From Algihabitans albus (lineage in GTDB: Bacteria > Pseudomonadota > Alphaproteobacteria > Kiloniellales > DSM-21159): 64,000 nt of DNA. The notes under the pieces were generated by a model, which ran no database searches, had not been told where the DNA came from, and saw only the letters and a list, made by a program, of their open reading frames with translations. Numbering within the stretch: position 1 is the stretch's first letter; each line of letters starts with the position of its first letter. A program made the translations under genes and the position numbers. The stretch lies in assembly GCF_003572205.1 (NCBI RefSeq), contig NZ_QXNY01000003.1, positions 186,001-250,000 of the forward strand, read 5' to 3'. Shown here piece after piece: positions 35,170 through 43,627 of this stretch.

Positions 35170-35264
35170 AATGGTTGACGCCAAAGATGAATATCTGGGA
35201 TCTGTCTGCTGTCCAAGCGACGGCGATTCCTTGCCGGCCTGAAGGTGAAAGGTACAGCCAATCG

Positions 35265-36251
35265 ATGCAGACGAGCCGGATACTATCCGCCTTTCTCTGC
35301 GCTTCACTCTGCCTCGGAGTACCGAAAATGTCCTCAGCCGCAGCCGCCGAATCGGAGTTCTCGATCCCCGGCCCCGAGGGACCGCTGTCCGGAACCTTGC
35401 TACAACCCAGCAACACTCTGGGAGCGCCGGTGGTCTTGATCATCCCCGGGTCGGGACCGACGGACCGGGACGGCAACAGTCCTCTCGGCGTAAGAGCTTC
35501 GAGCTATGCCTTACTCGCCGGAGGTCTGGCGGACCTCGGGATCGCCTCGCTGCGGGCCGACAAACGCGGGCTGGGCGGCAGCGCGCGGGCGATCGCGGAC
35601 CCCAATGCCGTGACGATCGCCGACTATGCGTCGGACACGAAAGCCTGGGTCGCAGCGATTCGCACGGAAACCGCAGCCGATTGCGTCTGGCTGGCCGGAC
35701 ATAGCGAGGGCGCCTTGATCGCACTGGTGGCCGCGCAAGACCCTCGGAATATCTGCGGTCTTATTCTGCTTGCCGGGCCCGGACGCCCTCTGGGCACGAT
35801 ACTGCGCGAGCAACTGGCGGCCGGTCTTGGCGATCAAGGACTCGTCGAGCAGGCCAACAAAGCCATTGCGGCCTTGGAAAAGGGCCAGAGAGTCGACGCC
35901 ACCACACTCGATTCCGCGCTCTCGCCGCTCTTCACCGCGAGTCTTCAGGACTTCCTGATCAGCCTTTTCTCCTACGACCCCGCAGCTCTCCTGGCCGAAC
36001 TGGACATGCCGCTCCTGATCTTGCAAGGGCGGGAGGATTTGCAGATCACGGAGGTCGATGCCGAGCGCCTGCACAATGCCAACCCAGATGCCGAACTGCT
36101 GCTACTCCAGACCGTCAACCATATGCTTAAATCGGTGACGCCCGGCGATCGGCGAGAGAACCTGGAAAGCTACGGCGACCCTCACCGACCGATCTCAAAC
36201 CGCGTCGTTCGGGCGATTCATGATTTCGTCTCGAAGCCCCGAAGACACTGA
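35265..36251 (+). CDS. Secreted alpha/beta hydrolase in the iron/heme locus
   Basis: A 328-residue hydrolase with an N-terminal signal peptide (QTSRILSAFLCASLCLG, cleavage near SAAAA). The nucleophile Ser is in GHSEGA, with a GSGPTDRDGN oxyanion region, an Asp in LQGREDLQI and a His in VNHML. I chose ATG 35265 because the signal peptide starts there, although the ribosome site is weak; ATG 35187 is an alternative. Flanked by Fur boxes and between the Ton system and hemP, it is plausibly iron-regulated. A siderophore or lipid ester is a possible substrate, but this is inference. Confidence 0.82.
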   Translation: MQTSRILSAFLCASLCLGVPKMSSAAAAESEFSIPGPEGPLSGTLLQPSNTLGAPVVLIIPGSGPTDRDGNSPLGVRASSYALLAGGLADLGIASLRADKRGLGGSARAIADPNAVTIADYASDTKAWVAAIRTETAADCVWLAGHSEGALIALVAAQDPRNICGLILLAGPGRPLGTILREQLAAGLGDQGLVEQANKAIAALEKGQRVDATTLDSALSPLFTASLQDFLISLFSYDPAALLAELDMPLLILQGREDLQITEVDAERLHNANPDAELLLLQTVNHMLKSVTPGDRRENLESYGDPHRPISNRVVRAIHDFVSKPRRH

Positions 36252-36340
36252 AGATCGGTCGCGACCAGTCGTCCGGCTGAGGGTCGAACGGCCGGAAACG
36301 ACATTACCGATCCAGCCATGCTTCGATTTCCGACTTGAAA

Positions 36341-36357
36341 ATGCGAATCATTTGCAT
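36341..36357. promoter_or_regulatory. Fur-like box A upstream of hemP
   Basis: ATGCGAATCATTTGCAT is a near-perfect 17-bp palindrome. It shares ATGCG-N3-CATTNGCAT with the second box exactly 70 bases downstream. Confidence 0.6.
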
Positions 36358-36410
36358 CATAGCTTTTAAGATCAAGTCACGTTTAGCGAGTGATTTCGCA
36401 GATATTAAGA

Positions 36411-36427
36411 ATGCGTCTCATTCGCAT
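36411..36427. promoter_or_regulatory. Fur-like box B upstream of hemP
   Basis: ATGCGTCTCATTCGCAT is a 17-bp imperfect palindrome about 40 bases before the hemP start and close to where promoter elements are expected. Paired with box A at seven helical turns. Confidence 0.6.
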
Positions 36428-36464
36428 AAAAATGCAGGCTGAATAGATCGAGACGATCGGCGGG

Positions 36465-36638
36465 ATGTCGCGAGACGAGAAGCAGGACGAAGTCGGTCAA
36501 ACGCTGAAGCGGAGCGCTGCTCTCCGCATCGACAGTGCGAACCTGCTCGCCGGTGCGCGTGAGATTCTGATCGAACACAAGGGGGAGACCTACAGGCTGC
36601 GTTGCACGAGCAACGGCAAGCTGATCCTGACGAAGTAG
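36465..36638 (+). CDS. hemP: HemP/HmuP hemin uptake protein
   Basis: A 57-residue protein ending [20 protein letters not shown] followed by [11 protein letters not shown], the clear HemP signature. In rhizobia HmuP acts with Irr as a co-activator of the heme receptor gene. ATG 36465 follows CGGCGGG closely. It lies immediately downstream of two Fur-like boxes and upstream of the TonB-dependent receptor. Confidence 0.92.
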   Translation: MSRDEKQDEVGQTLKRSAALRIDSANLLAGAREILIEHKGETYRLRCTSNGKLILTK

Positions 36639-36721
36639 GTCGGGTCGAAGAACCGGTGACGGTCCGCAACAACGGCATCGAAACCGTCGAGAGTGTTACC
36701 GCGTCCAAGCCAGCCACCGAC

Positions 36722-36747
36722 GGCCTCTCCTCCATCCTAGAGAGGCC
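36722..36747 (+). other. Stem-loop between hemP and the receptor gene
   Basis: GGCCTCTC (36722-36729) and GAGAGGCC (36740-36747) form a perfect 8-bp stem with a 10-base loop. A second inverted repeat, CGCATG (36766-36771) with CATGCG (36784-36789), ends just before the receptor's ribosome site. These could tune receptor translation or message stability. Confidence 0.5.
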
Positions 36748-36810
36748 TCAGGCAGCCCGCCAGGACGCATGTTCTAGCAAGAGCATGCGCTTTGAGAGGG
36801 GCTGACAGAA

Positions 36811-38961
36811 ATGATGAAGACGCTGTGGGGCGTCGCGCCGCTGAGCTTGGCGGCAGCAACGGTCATGTGGAGTGAAACGGCATCTGCCCAGGATGCGAAC
36901 GAGATGGCACCGATGACGCAAGAGAACCTGGAGGTTGGGCGGCCGGAAGGAGACGGCGCCCTTCGCATGAATACGATCTCGGTGACGGCGACCCGCAACG
37001 CGATCGACCCTTTCGTCTATCCGGGCATGGTGACGGTGATCGATCGCGAGGAGCTACAGCGCCTGCAACCGTCCACTCCGGACGATGTGCTGAAACTCGT
37101 TCCGAACGTGGAGTTCACGGGCGGTCCGCGCCGCACCGGCGAGGTGCCGTCGATCCGTGGATTCTCAGGACCCGACGTCGTGCTCCTGGTGGATGGCGCC
37201 AGGCAGAATTTCGGCTCCGCGCACGACGGCCGCTTCTTCATCGACCCCAGCCTGCTGCGCAGCGTCGAGGTGCTGCGCGGTCCGGCTTCAGCACTCTACG
37301 GGAGCGGCGGCACCGGTGGCGTGATCGAGTTCCGAACGGTCACCCCGGACGACTTCCTGGCCCCCGGCGAAACCTTCGGCGCGAGGGTCGGTGCCGGGGT
37401 GCAGTCGGTCAACGAAGAACTGCTTGGCACCTTCACCGCCTATGGGAAGCCGCTCGAGGGGCTCGAACTGCTTGGCAGCGTTACGCACCGGGACTCGGGC
37501 GACATCGAACTGGGCGACGGCGACCGGCTCGACAACACCGACGACTCGATCCTCTCGGGCTTGGTCAAGGGCGGGTTCGAGTTCGGCGATCACCATCGTG
37601 TCGAGGCGAGCTATACACGCTTCGCCAACGATGCGGAGGAGCCCAACAACGGACAAGGCCTCGGCGGTGACGACGTGGTCGACAAGGAGATCCGGTCGGA
37701 TAACGTTCGGCTGGCCTATAGCTTCGACGACCCGGGCAACCGTTGGATCGACCTGGACGTCACCGGTTACTACACGGCCTTCCAGGCGGACGAGCTGCGG
37801 CTCGACGACAACGGGGCCGGCCCCTCCGGCGAGCTGTTGAAACGCGATGTCGATACCCTCGGCTTTCGGCTCGACAACCGGTCGCGATTCCGTTTGACGG
37901 ATGGAGCCGAAGTTACCTTAACCTACGGTACGGAGGTCTACCGCGACGACCAGAACGGTGCGGCCGGGGACGGCGAGCGCGACGGCGTGCCCGACGCCGA
38001 GGCGTTCTTCACCGGTGTCTTCGGGCAGGCGGAGTTCAATCTGGCGGAGCCCTTCGGACTGCCCGGCGACCTCTTGATTCTGCCCGGTCTACGCTTCGAC
38101 CGCTACGAAGCCTCCAGCGATCTTGCCGATGACGAGACCACCGAGAGCCGGCTTTCACCGCGCATCGGCGTGAGCTACCTGCCGCAGGAGTGGCTTCTGT
38201 TCTTCGCAAACTATGCGGAAGCCTTCCGCGCTCCGACGTTCGACGAGCTCTATCTGACGGGGACGCATTTCCGACTTGGTCCGAGTATCACCAATCGCTT
38301 TGTTCCCAACCCGGACCTCAAGCCGCAAACGACCCAGACCGTCGAGTTCGGAGCTGGGCTGACCTTCGACGAGATTGCCTTTCCCCGAGACACCTTCAGC
38401 ATCAAGGCAACCCACTTCCGCATCTGGGGCGAGGACTTCATCGATCAAAGCGTCAATCAGCCGACGCCAGGCGTCGATTGTATCCCCGCTATCCCCGGCG
38501 ACTGCGACGGCACAACCAGGGCGACCAACGTGCCGGAAGCCGAGCTCTGGGGGAGCGAAGTAGAGGCAAGCTACGAGAACGACCGGATCCTTCTCGGTTT
38601 CGGGTTTTCCATGATCGACGGCGAGAACGAAGACACCGGTGAGAAGCTGAATACGCTCACACCCAACACCTACACCTTCAATACCGGGATCAAGCTTCCC
38701 GAGATCGACTCCCTGATCGGCTGGCGCGCAGTCATAGCGCAGGAGTTCGACGAGGTGAATGACGAGTCGGAGCGGCGTCAGCCCTACGACGTCCACGATT
38801 TCTATTTCGCCTATCAGCCGTCGGATGGATTGCTCGAGGGGTTCCGTCTCGATCTCGGTATCGATAACGCCTTCGACGAAGAATACGCGCGGGTCTTCAC
38901 GAACGCGAACGAAGCCGGACGGAACTTCAAGGCCGCCGTGAGCTACAGCCTGAACTGGTGA
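36811..38961 (+). CDS. hmuR: TonB-dependent outer-membrane heme receptor
   Basis: A 716-residue receptor. Signal peptide (residues 1-26, ending TASA), TonB-box-like region near MNTISVTAT, plug domain (residues ~60-170, VEVLRGPASALYGSGGTGGVI) and a beta barrel ending in NW. The barrel has FRAPTFDELY and NPDLKPQTTQT, typical of heme/hemoglobin receptors. GAGAGGGG lies nine bases before ATG 36811. Placement between hemP and hmuTUV argues for heme; the symbol is by function and position. Confidence 0.88.
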   Translation: MMKTLWGVAPLSLAAATVMWSETASAQDANEMAPMTQENLEVGRPEGDGALRMNTISVTATRNAIDPFVYPGMVTVIDREELQRLQPSTPDDVLKLVPNVEFTGGPRRTGEVPSIRGFSGPDVVLLVDGARQNFGSAHDGRFFIDPSLLRSVEVLRGPASALYGSGGTGGVIEFRTVTPDDFLAPGETFGARVGAGVQSVNEELLGTFTAYGKPLEGLELLGSVTHRDSGDIELGDGDRLDNTDDSILSGLVKGGFEFGDHHRVEASYTRFANDAEEPNNGQGLGGDDVVDKEIRSDNVRLAYSFDDPGNRWIDLDVTGYYTAFQADELRLDDNGAGPSGELLKRDVDTLGFRLDNRSRFRLTDGAEVTLTYGTEVYRDDQNGAAGDGERDGVPDAEAFFTGVFGQAEFNLAEPFGLPGDLLILPGLRFDRYEASSDLADDETTESRLSPRIGVSYLPQEWLLFFANYAEAFRAPTFDELYLTGTHFRLGPSITNRFVPNPDLKPQTTQTVEFGAGLTFDEIAFPRDTFSIKATHFRIWGEDFIDQSVNQPTPGVDCIPAIPGDCDGTTRATNVPEAELWGSEVEASYENDRILLGFGFSMIDGENEDTGEKLNTLTPNTYTFNTGIKLPEIDSLIGWRAVIAQEFDEVNDESERRQPYDVHDFYFAYQPSDGLLEGFRLDLGIDNAFDEEYARVFTNANEAGRNFKAAVSYSLNW

Positions 38962-38971
38962 GACGATACGC

Positions 38972-39835
38972 ATGAGACATACGAAGACTTGGATGCTCGC
39001 CCTCTTGATTTCCGGCGGCATCGCGGTTCCGGCTGCCGCTCAGGAGGCCCAACGCGTGATCTCCGTCGGCGGCTCCATTACGGAGATCGTCTATGAACTG
39101 GGCGCGGGCGACAGGCTAGTCGCCGTCGATACGACGAGCAGCTACCCGCCACAGGCCGACGATTTGCCGGACGTCGGCTACATGCGCCAGCTCTCCGCCG
39201 AACCCATCCTGGCCTTGGAGCCGGATCTCTTGCTTCTGGTCGAAGATGCCGGACCGCCGGCGACGATCGAGCAACTGCGCGCCGCCGGAGTCGCCATCGT
39301 CACCCTACCCGATCAGCCGACGCTCGACGGTGTGCGGCAGAAGGTTCGACAAGTGGCGGCCGCGCTGGACTTGGTCGAAGACGGCGAAGGGTTGGTGACC
39401 GGGATCGAGGCGGCGCAGCAAGATGTGGCGGCGAAACTGGCAGATCTGCCGGATCGGCCGAGCGTGCTGTTCCTGCTGTCGGTCGGCACGGGCGCACCCC
39501 TGGCCGCCGGGAGGGAAACCTCGGCAGCCGGTATCATCGAGATGGCCGGCGGCCGAAATGCCCTGGCGGATTTCTCCGGCTTCCGGCCGCTCTCACCGGA
39601 AGCGGCCGCCGCGACCCGCGCAGAGGTCGTGCTGGTCACCGAGCGAACCCTCGAGCGGTTCGGCGGTCGCGACGCCCTGCTGGCTCGGCCCGAGCTCGCC
39701 GCCAGCCCTGCGGCCACCACCGGTCGTCTCGTAGCGATGGACGGCCTGCTGCTGCTCGGCTTCGGGCCCCGAACGCCGCAAGCCGTCGCGGAACTGGCAG
39801 AAGCGCTGCACCCAGAGATCGGGGAGGTTCGCTAG
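38972..39835 (+). CDS. hmuT: Hemin ABC transporter substrate-binding protein
   Basis: A 287-residue periplasmic helical-backbone binding protein. The signal peptide ends PAAAQ (residue ~24). The HmuT-type segments are RVISVGGSITEIVYELGAGDRLVAVD, then VGYMRQLSAEPILALEPDLLL and LLGFGPRTPQAVAELA. It receives heme from the receptor and hands it to HmuU. It starts ten bases after the receptor gene. Confidence 0.93.
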   Translation: MRHTKTWMLALLISGGIAVPAAAQEAQRVISVGGSITEIVYELGAGDRLVAVDTTSSYPPQADDLPDVGYMRQLSAEPILALEPDLLLLVEDAGPPATIEQLRAAGVAIVTLPDQPTLDGVRQKVRQVAAALDLVEDGEGLVTGIEAAQQDVAAKLADLPDRPSVLFLLSVGTGAPLAAGRETSAAGIIEMAGGRNALADFSGFRPLSPEAAAATRAEVVLVTERTLERFGGRDALLARPELAASPAATTGRLVAMDGLLLLGFGPRTPQAVAELAEALHPEIGEVR

Positions 39836-39839
39836 GCCC

Positions 39840-40931
39840 ATGGCCGTTACGGCCGTCCGCGAAACCGCCGGCTTTCTGCACAGCCAGGCCGCCAAAGCCC
39901 GCCTTGCGCTGGTTCTTCTGGCCTGCGGTTTGGGTGTCGCCTTCCTGCTGTCGGTCGGTATTGGCGCCGTCGCGATCTCGCCGCTGCAGGTCTTCTCGAT
40001 CTTCCTGGACCGCCTAGGCCTCGACTGGCTATCGGCCCACGAAACGATGCAGGAGACGGTCCTGCTGGCGATCCGGTTGCCACGGGCCTGTCTGGCGGTT
40101 CTGGTCGGGGCCGCCCTCGCGGTTGCCGGCGCGACGTTGCAGGGGCTCTTTCGCAACCCCCTGGCCGATCCGGGCCTGATCGGCGTGTCCACCGGGGCCG
40201 CTTTGGGCGCAGCCGGTGTGATCGTGCTCGGCGGTAGTTTGTCACTCGGCCTGTCCGCCGGTTTGCTGGACCTTCTCTTGCCTCTGGCGGCTTTCGCCGG
40301 AGGACTCTGCACCACCCTCCTGGTCTACCGTATCGCCAGCCGCGAAGGCCGGACCGAAGTCGCGACCATGCTTTTGGCCGGCATTGCGCTGAACGCCATG
40401 GCCGCCGCCGCCATCGGTCTGCTGATCTTCATCAGCGACGACCAGGCGCTGCGCGACCTGAATTTCTGGCTACTGGGAAGCTTGGGCGGCGTAACTTGGG
40501 ACCGACTGCTGATCGCCGCCCCTCTCATGCTGGCGCCGGCGATGGCCTTGCCGCTGCTGGCGCGTCCCCTCAATGGGCTGCTGCTGGGCGAGACGGAAGC
40601 CCTGCATCTCGGTTTCGACATCGAGCGCGTGAAACGCGTCGCCATCCTGCTGACGGCTCTGGCCGTCGGCGCTTCGGTGGCCTTGACGGGCGTCATCGGC
40701 TTCATCGGCCTCGTCGTTCCGCACCTCGTACGGCTCACGCTTGGACCGGATCACCGCTTGCTGCTGCCCGCCTCGGCCCTGCTCGGGGCCACCCTGCTTC
40801 TGTTGGCCGACCTGCTCGCGCGAACCCTCGTGCTTCCGGCCGAGCTTCCGATCGGCATCCTGACCAGTTGCGTCGGCGGTCCCTTCTTTCTTTGGCTGCT
40901 GCTGCGCCGGCGCGGCCTGGGTCTCTGGTGA
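39840..40931 (+). CDS. hmuU: Hemin ABC transporter permease (FecCD family)
   Basis: A 363-residue inner-membrane permease with about ten helices. It has LRLPRA-like (IRLPRACLAVLVGAALAVAG), NPLADPGLIGVSTGAALGA and GVIGFIGLVVPHLVRL signatures of the FecCD family. It starts four bases after hmuT and overlaps hmuV as TGATG. Confidence 0.93.
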   Translation: MAVTAVRETAGFLHSQAAKARLALVLLACGLGVAFLLSVGIGAVAISPLQVFSIFLDRLGLDWLSAHETMQETVLLAIRLPRACLAVLVGAALAVAGATLQGLFRNPLADPGLIGVSTGAALGAAGVIVLGGSLSLGLSAGLLDLLLPLAAFAGGLCTTLLVYRIASREGRTEVATMLLAGIALNAMAAAAIGLLIFISDDQALRDLNFWLLGSLGGVTWDRLLIAAPLMLAPAMALPLLARPLNGLLLGETEALHLGFDIERVKRVAILLTALAVGASVALTGVIGFIGLVVPHLVRLTLGPDHRLLLPASALLGATLLLLADLLARTLVLPAELPIGILTSCVGGPFFLWLLLRRRGLGLW

Positions 40932-41713
40932 TGCTGCATGCCACCGGCCTGCACTTCGCCCGCCAGGGCAACCCGATCCTTCGCGGCGTCGACCTCGCAC
41001 TGGAGCCGGCTCGGGTCACGGCCCTGATCGGTCCGAACGGAGCCGGAAAGTCGACGCTGCTGCATCTCTTGTCCGGAGCGCTGGCGCCCGACGGCGGGAC
41101 GGTGACGCTGGACGGGCGTCCTCTCGCCGACTGGTCACGCGCCGGCCTCGCCCGACGCCGGGCCGTGTTGCCGCAATCCTCCGAACTGACGTTTCCCTTC
41201 CGCGTCTTGGAAGTCGTCATGATGGGCCGCAGCGCCCATAACGGCCGCTCCAGCCTGACCCGCGATCTGGATGTCGCAGCGGCCACGCTCGACGAAGTGG
41301 ACGCCGCCCATCTGGCGCAGCGGATCTACCCGACTCTGTCGGGCGGCGAGCGCCAGCGGGTCCAACTCGCCCGCGTCATGGCGCAGATTTGGCCGGACAC
41401 AGATAACGACCGGCCACGCTTCCTGCTACTCGACGAGCCGACCAACAATCTTGATCTCACGCATCAGCACCGCTTGCTCGCCTTCGCGCGCCGCTTGGCG
41501 GAACGGGGGCTAGGTGTTTTCGCCGTCCTGCACGACCCCAATCTGGCAGCGCTCTACGCGGACAGACTGGTGCTGTTGTCCGAAGGGCGGGTCCAATCCG
41601 CCGGCACGGTGGACAGCGTGCTGACGGAGCCCCAAATCGAGAGAGCGTTCAAACTTAAAGTCGCGATCCAACGTCACCCGACGCGCGGCTGCCCACAGCT
41701 GATTCCACTTTGA
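40931..41713 (+). CDS. hmuV: Hemin ABC transporter ATP-binding protein
   Basis: A 260-residue ABC ATPase: Walker A GPNGAGKST, Q-loop LPQSSELTF, signature LSGGERQRVQLARV, Walker B LLLDEPT and H-loop VLHDPN. The length and the TFPFRVLEVVMMGRS segment fit HmuV. ATG 40931 overlaps the hmuU stop. It powers heme import across the inner membrane. Confidence 0.93.
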   Translation: MLHATGLHFARQGNPILRGVDLALEPARVTALIGPNGAGKSTLLHLLSGALAPDGGTVTLDGRPLADWSRAGLARRRAVLPQSSELTFPFRVLEVVMMGRSAHNGRSSLTRDLDVAAATLDEVDAAHLAQRIYPTLSGGERQRVQLARVMAQIWPDTDNDRPRFLLLDEPTNNLDLTHQHRLLAFARRLAERGLGVFAVLHDPNLAALYADRLVLLSEGRVQSAGTVDSVLTEPQIERAFKLKVAIQRHPTRGCPQLIPL

Positions 41714-41751
41714 CCAGAGCTATCGTCGACAACCGGAAAAGGACGAATTGA

Positions 41752-42075
41752 ATGTTCATCGCCATGAATCGCTTCCGTGTCGTTAAGGGTCGCGAGGAAG
41801 ACTTCGAAACCGTCTGGCGCGGCCGTGACAGTCGCCTCAAGGGTCTGCCCGGCTTCGTCGAGTTTCACCTGCTCAAGGGACCGGACGGCGAGGATCATAC
41901 GCTTTACGCGAGCCACACGATCTGGCGGACGCGCGCCGACTTCGAGGCCTGGACCCAGTCCGACGCCTTCCGGCAAGCGCACAAGGGCGCCGGCGAGACC
42001 AAGGGCATGTACCTGGGCGGCCCGCAATTCGAGGGCTTCGACGTTGTCCTCGAGCTCACCGAAGCGGCCGAGTGA
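41752..42075 (+). CDS. IsdG-type heme-degrading monooxygenase
   Basis: A 107-residue ferredoxin-like-fold monooxygenase. The catalytic triad of IsdG enzymes is matched in position: N6 (AMNRF), W67 (FEAWT) and H77 (RQAHKG). It would open the heme ring to release iron in the cytoplasm. It lies 38 bases after hmuV, consistent with import followed by degradation. Relatives are often labelled antibiotic biosynthesis monooxygenases; context and residues favour heme. Confidence 0.9.
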   Translation: MFIAMNRFRVVKGREEDFETVWRGRDSRLKGLPGFVEFHLLKGPDGEDHTLYASHTIWRTRADFEAWTQSDAFRQAHKGAGETKGMYLGGPQFEGFDVVLELTEAAE

Positions 42076-42090
42076 GGCACAAGGCGAAGC

Positions 42091-43527
42091 CTACTCGGGC
42101 GGCACATACAGTTCGGCGTCGCGCAGGTAGCCGGCCCAGGCGAACCAGTAGGCGACGTGGCCGGCTTCGCGTTGAAGACTGCGGCCGTCGTCGGCCAGCA
42201 GCGCCTCTTCGGTCACGGTCCAGGTCGTGCCGCCGCCCGTCAGACGGTCGAGACGGTCGTCCTGAGCCGCGAGCACGATGCCGTCGCGCCGATAGGCACG
42301 AACCGTGCGGGTCGCCTCGTCGCCCACCAACACCACGTCGACCAGTCCGGCGCGGTCGTTGATGACCGCACCACCGGCAAAAGCGCTGAGGGGCCAGGCC
42401 TTCGCGCCGCCCGGCAGACGCAAACCGAAGACGAAATCCTTGGCGGCCAGCGCATCGTCATGCAGTACCGCGGGAAACATCAGCTCCGGGCTTGCGAAGT
42501 ACTCCGTATAGGCTGCGCCGGAGCCGTAGTCGCGGCGGAACCCGGTGTCGAGCGACAGCACCCGAGTGTCGGGGTTCCTGTCCCGCCAGTTCGCCCAAGA
42601 CGTGATGGCAACAGGACGAATCGGCAGCTCGATCCCCGATCCGACCAGCGGCCCGACCACCGGACGGCCGGTGAACTGGTTCCAGAGGCTACGGGTGGCG
42701 GTGTCGTACATCAGCTTGTTCGAGCGGTAGAGAAAGCCAGAGGAGCCGAACACGAAAGCTGCGTCCTGGCCTTCGACCATCGTGTCGAACAGGATACCGG
42801 CACCGCAGAGGGTGCAATAGGCGAGCGATACCGGCACTCCGCCAACGACGTCGTTGAACATCTCATGCCAATTAAGAATGCGCAGCGGATAGGCACGGGC
42901 ATCGCCGTTGATCTCGACCCCGAAGACCAGATCGTCATCGCGCAGATAGTCCGCGTCCGCCGCGGCAAGGAAGTCTGGATTGGTGAGCGCCGGGATCCCG
43001 TCCACCCGGACACCGCCCCAGGCGATCTCCTCCAGCCGGATTTCGTGCTTCACACCAGTCGGCAGAAACTCCAGGAAACGGGGATCGATACGGGAGAGCA
43101 ACTGGCGCTGAAACTCGGCGAAGCTGGGGTGCGGAGCCAGGTCGGGCGTCTCTTCACGCCAGAGCATCCATTCGAACCAACCCTCGGGAACGTCGTCGTT
43201 ATCCAGTTGCTCGGCAGCCAGCCTCTCGCTCGCCATAGCCGCCAAAGCCTCCTGCGTCGCCTCCTGCGGTAGCGGCGCGTAGCGCATGGCGGTGATGACC
43301 GTGAAGGCCAAGCGCGGATCCTCCTCTGCCGCCAGTATCTCAAGCGACTGTAAAGCCTCCGAGCGGTCACCGAAGACGAGATCGAGGCTGTGCGAGAGGA
43401 TTTCGTCATCGCTGAGTTGCGCCACAGCCGGGCCCGATAATCCGACGGCCAGACTCACGGCCGCCGCCTGGACGATACGTCTTACCGACCTTGCGGCTAC
43501 GGGCTGGTAGCGCGGAAACCGGACCAT
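42091..43527 (-). CDS. DUF3179 protein, exported
   Basis: A 478-residue protein with a signal peptide (QAAAVSLAVGLSGPAVAQ). A helical N-terminal part precedes the DUF3179 domain, which contains VFGVEINGDARAYPLRILNWHE, SLAYCTLCGAG with a CxxC pair, and TRSLWNQFTGRPVVG. I chose ATG 43527, with GGGGAG upstream, because the signal peptide follows it; the open frame extends further upstream. Function of the family is unknown; the Cys pair suggests metal or redox chemistry. It converges on the heme operon. Confidence 0.85.
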   Translation of the reverse strand: MVRFPRYQPVAARSVRRIVQAAAVSLAVGLSGPAVAQLSDDEILSHSLDLVFGDRSEALQSLEILAAEEDPRLAFTVITAMRYAPLPQEATQEALAAMASERLAAEQLDNDDVPEGWFEWMLWREETPDLAPHPSFAEFQRQLLSRIDPRFLEFLPTGVKHEIRLEEIAWGGVRVDGIPALTNPDFLAAADADYLRDDDLVFGVEINGDARAYPLRILNWHEMFNDVVGGVPVSLAYCTLCGAGILFDTMVEGQDAAFVFGSSGFLYRSNKLMYDTATRSLWNQFTGRPVVGPLVGSGIELPIRPVAITSWANWRDRNPDTRVLSLDTGFRRDYGSGAAYTEYFASPELMFPAVLHDDALAAKDFVFGLRLPGGAKAWPLSAFAGGAVINDRAGLVDVVLVGDEATRTVRAYRRDGIVLAAQDDRLDRLTGGGTTWTVTEEALLADDGRSLQREAGHVAYWFAWAGYLRDAELYVPPE

Positions 43528-43627
43528 GAGCACTCCCCGAACTCGTGAAGACTGCTCGAGAAGATGTGACCAAGCGAGACGAAGCACCAGCAGCGTTCAC
43601 GCATTCGTTGCGAAACGTGAGCGGACG

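Noticed and set aside
41752-42075. Antibiotic biosynthesis monooxygenase
   Set aside because: The N6/W67/H77 positions and location after hmuTUV fit an IsdG-type heme-degrading enzyme better.
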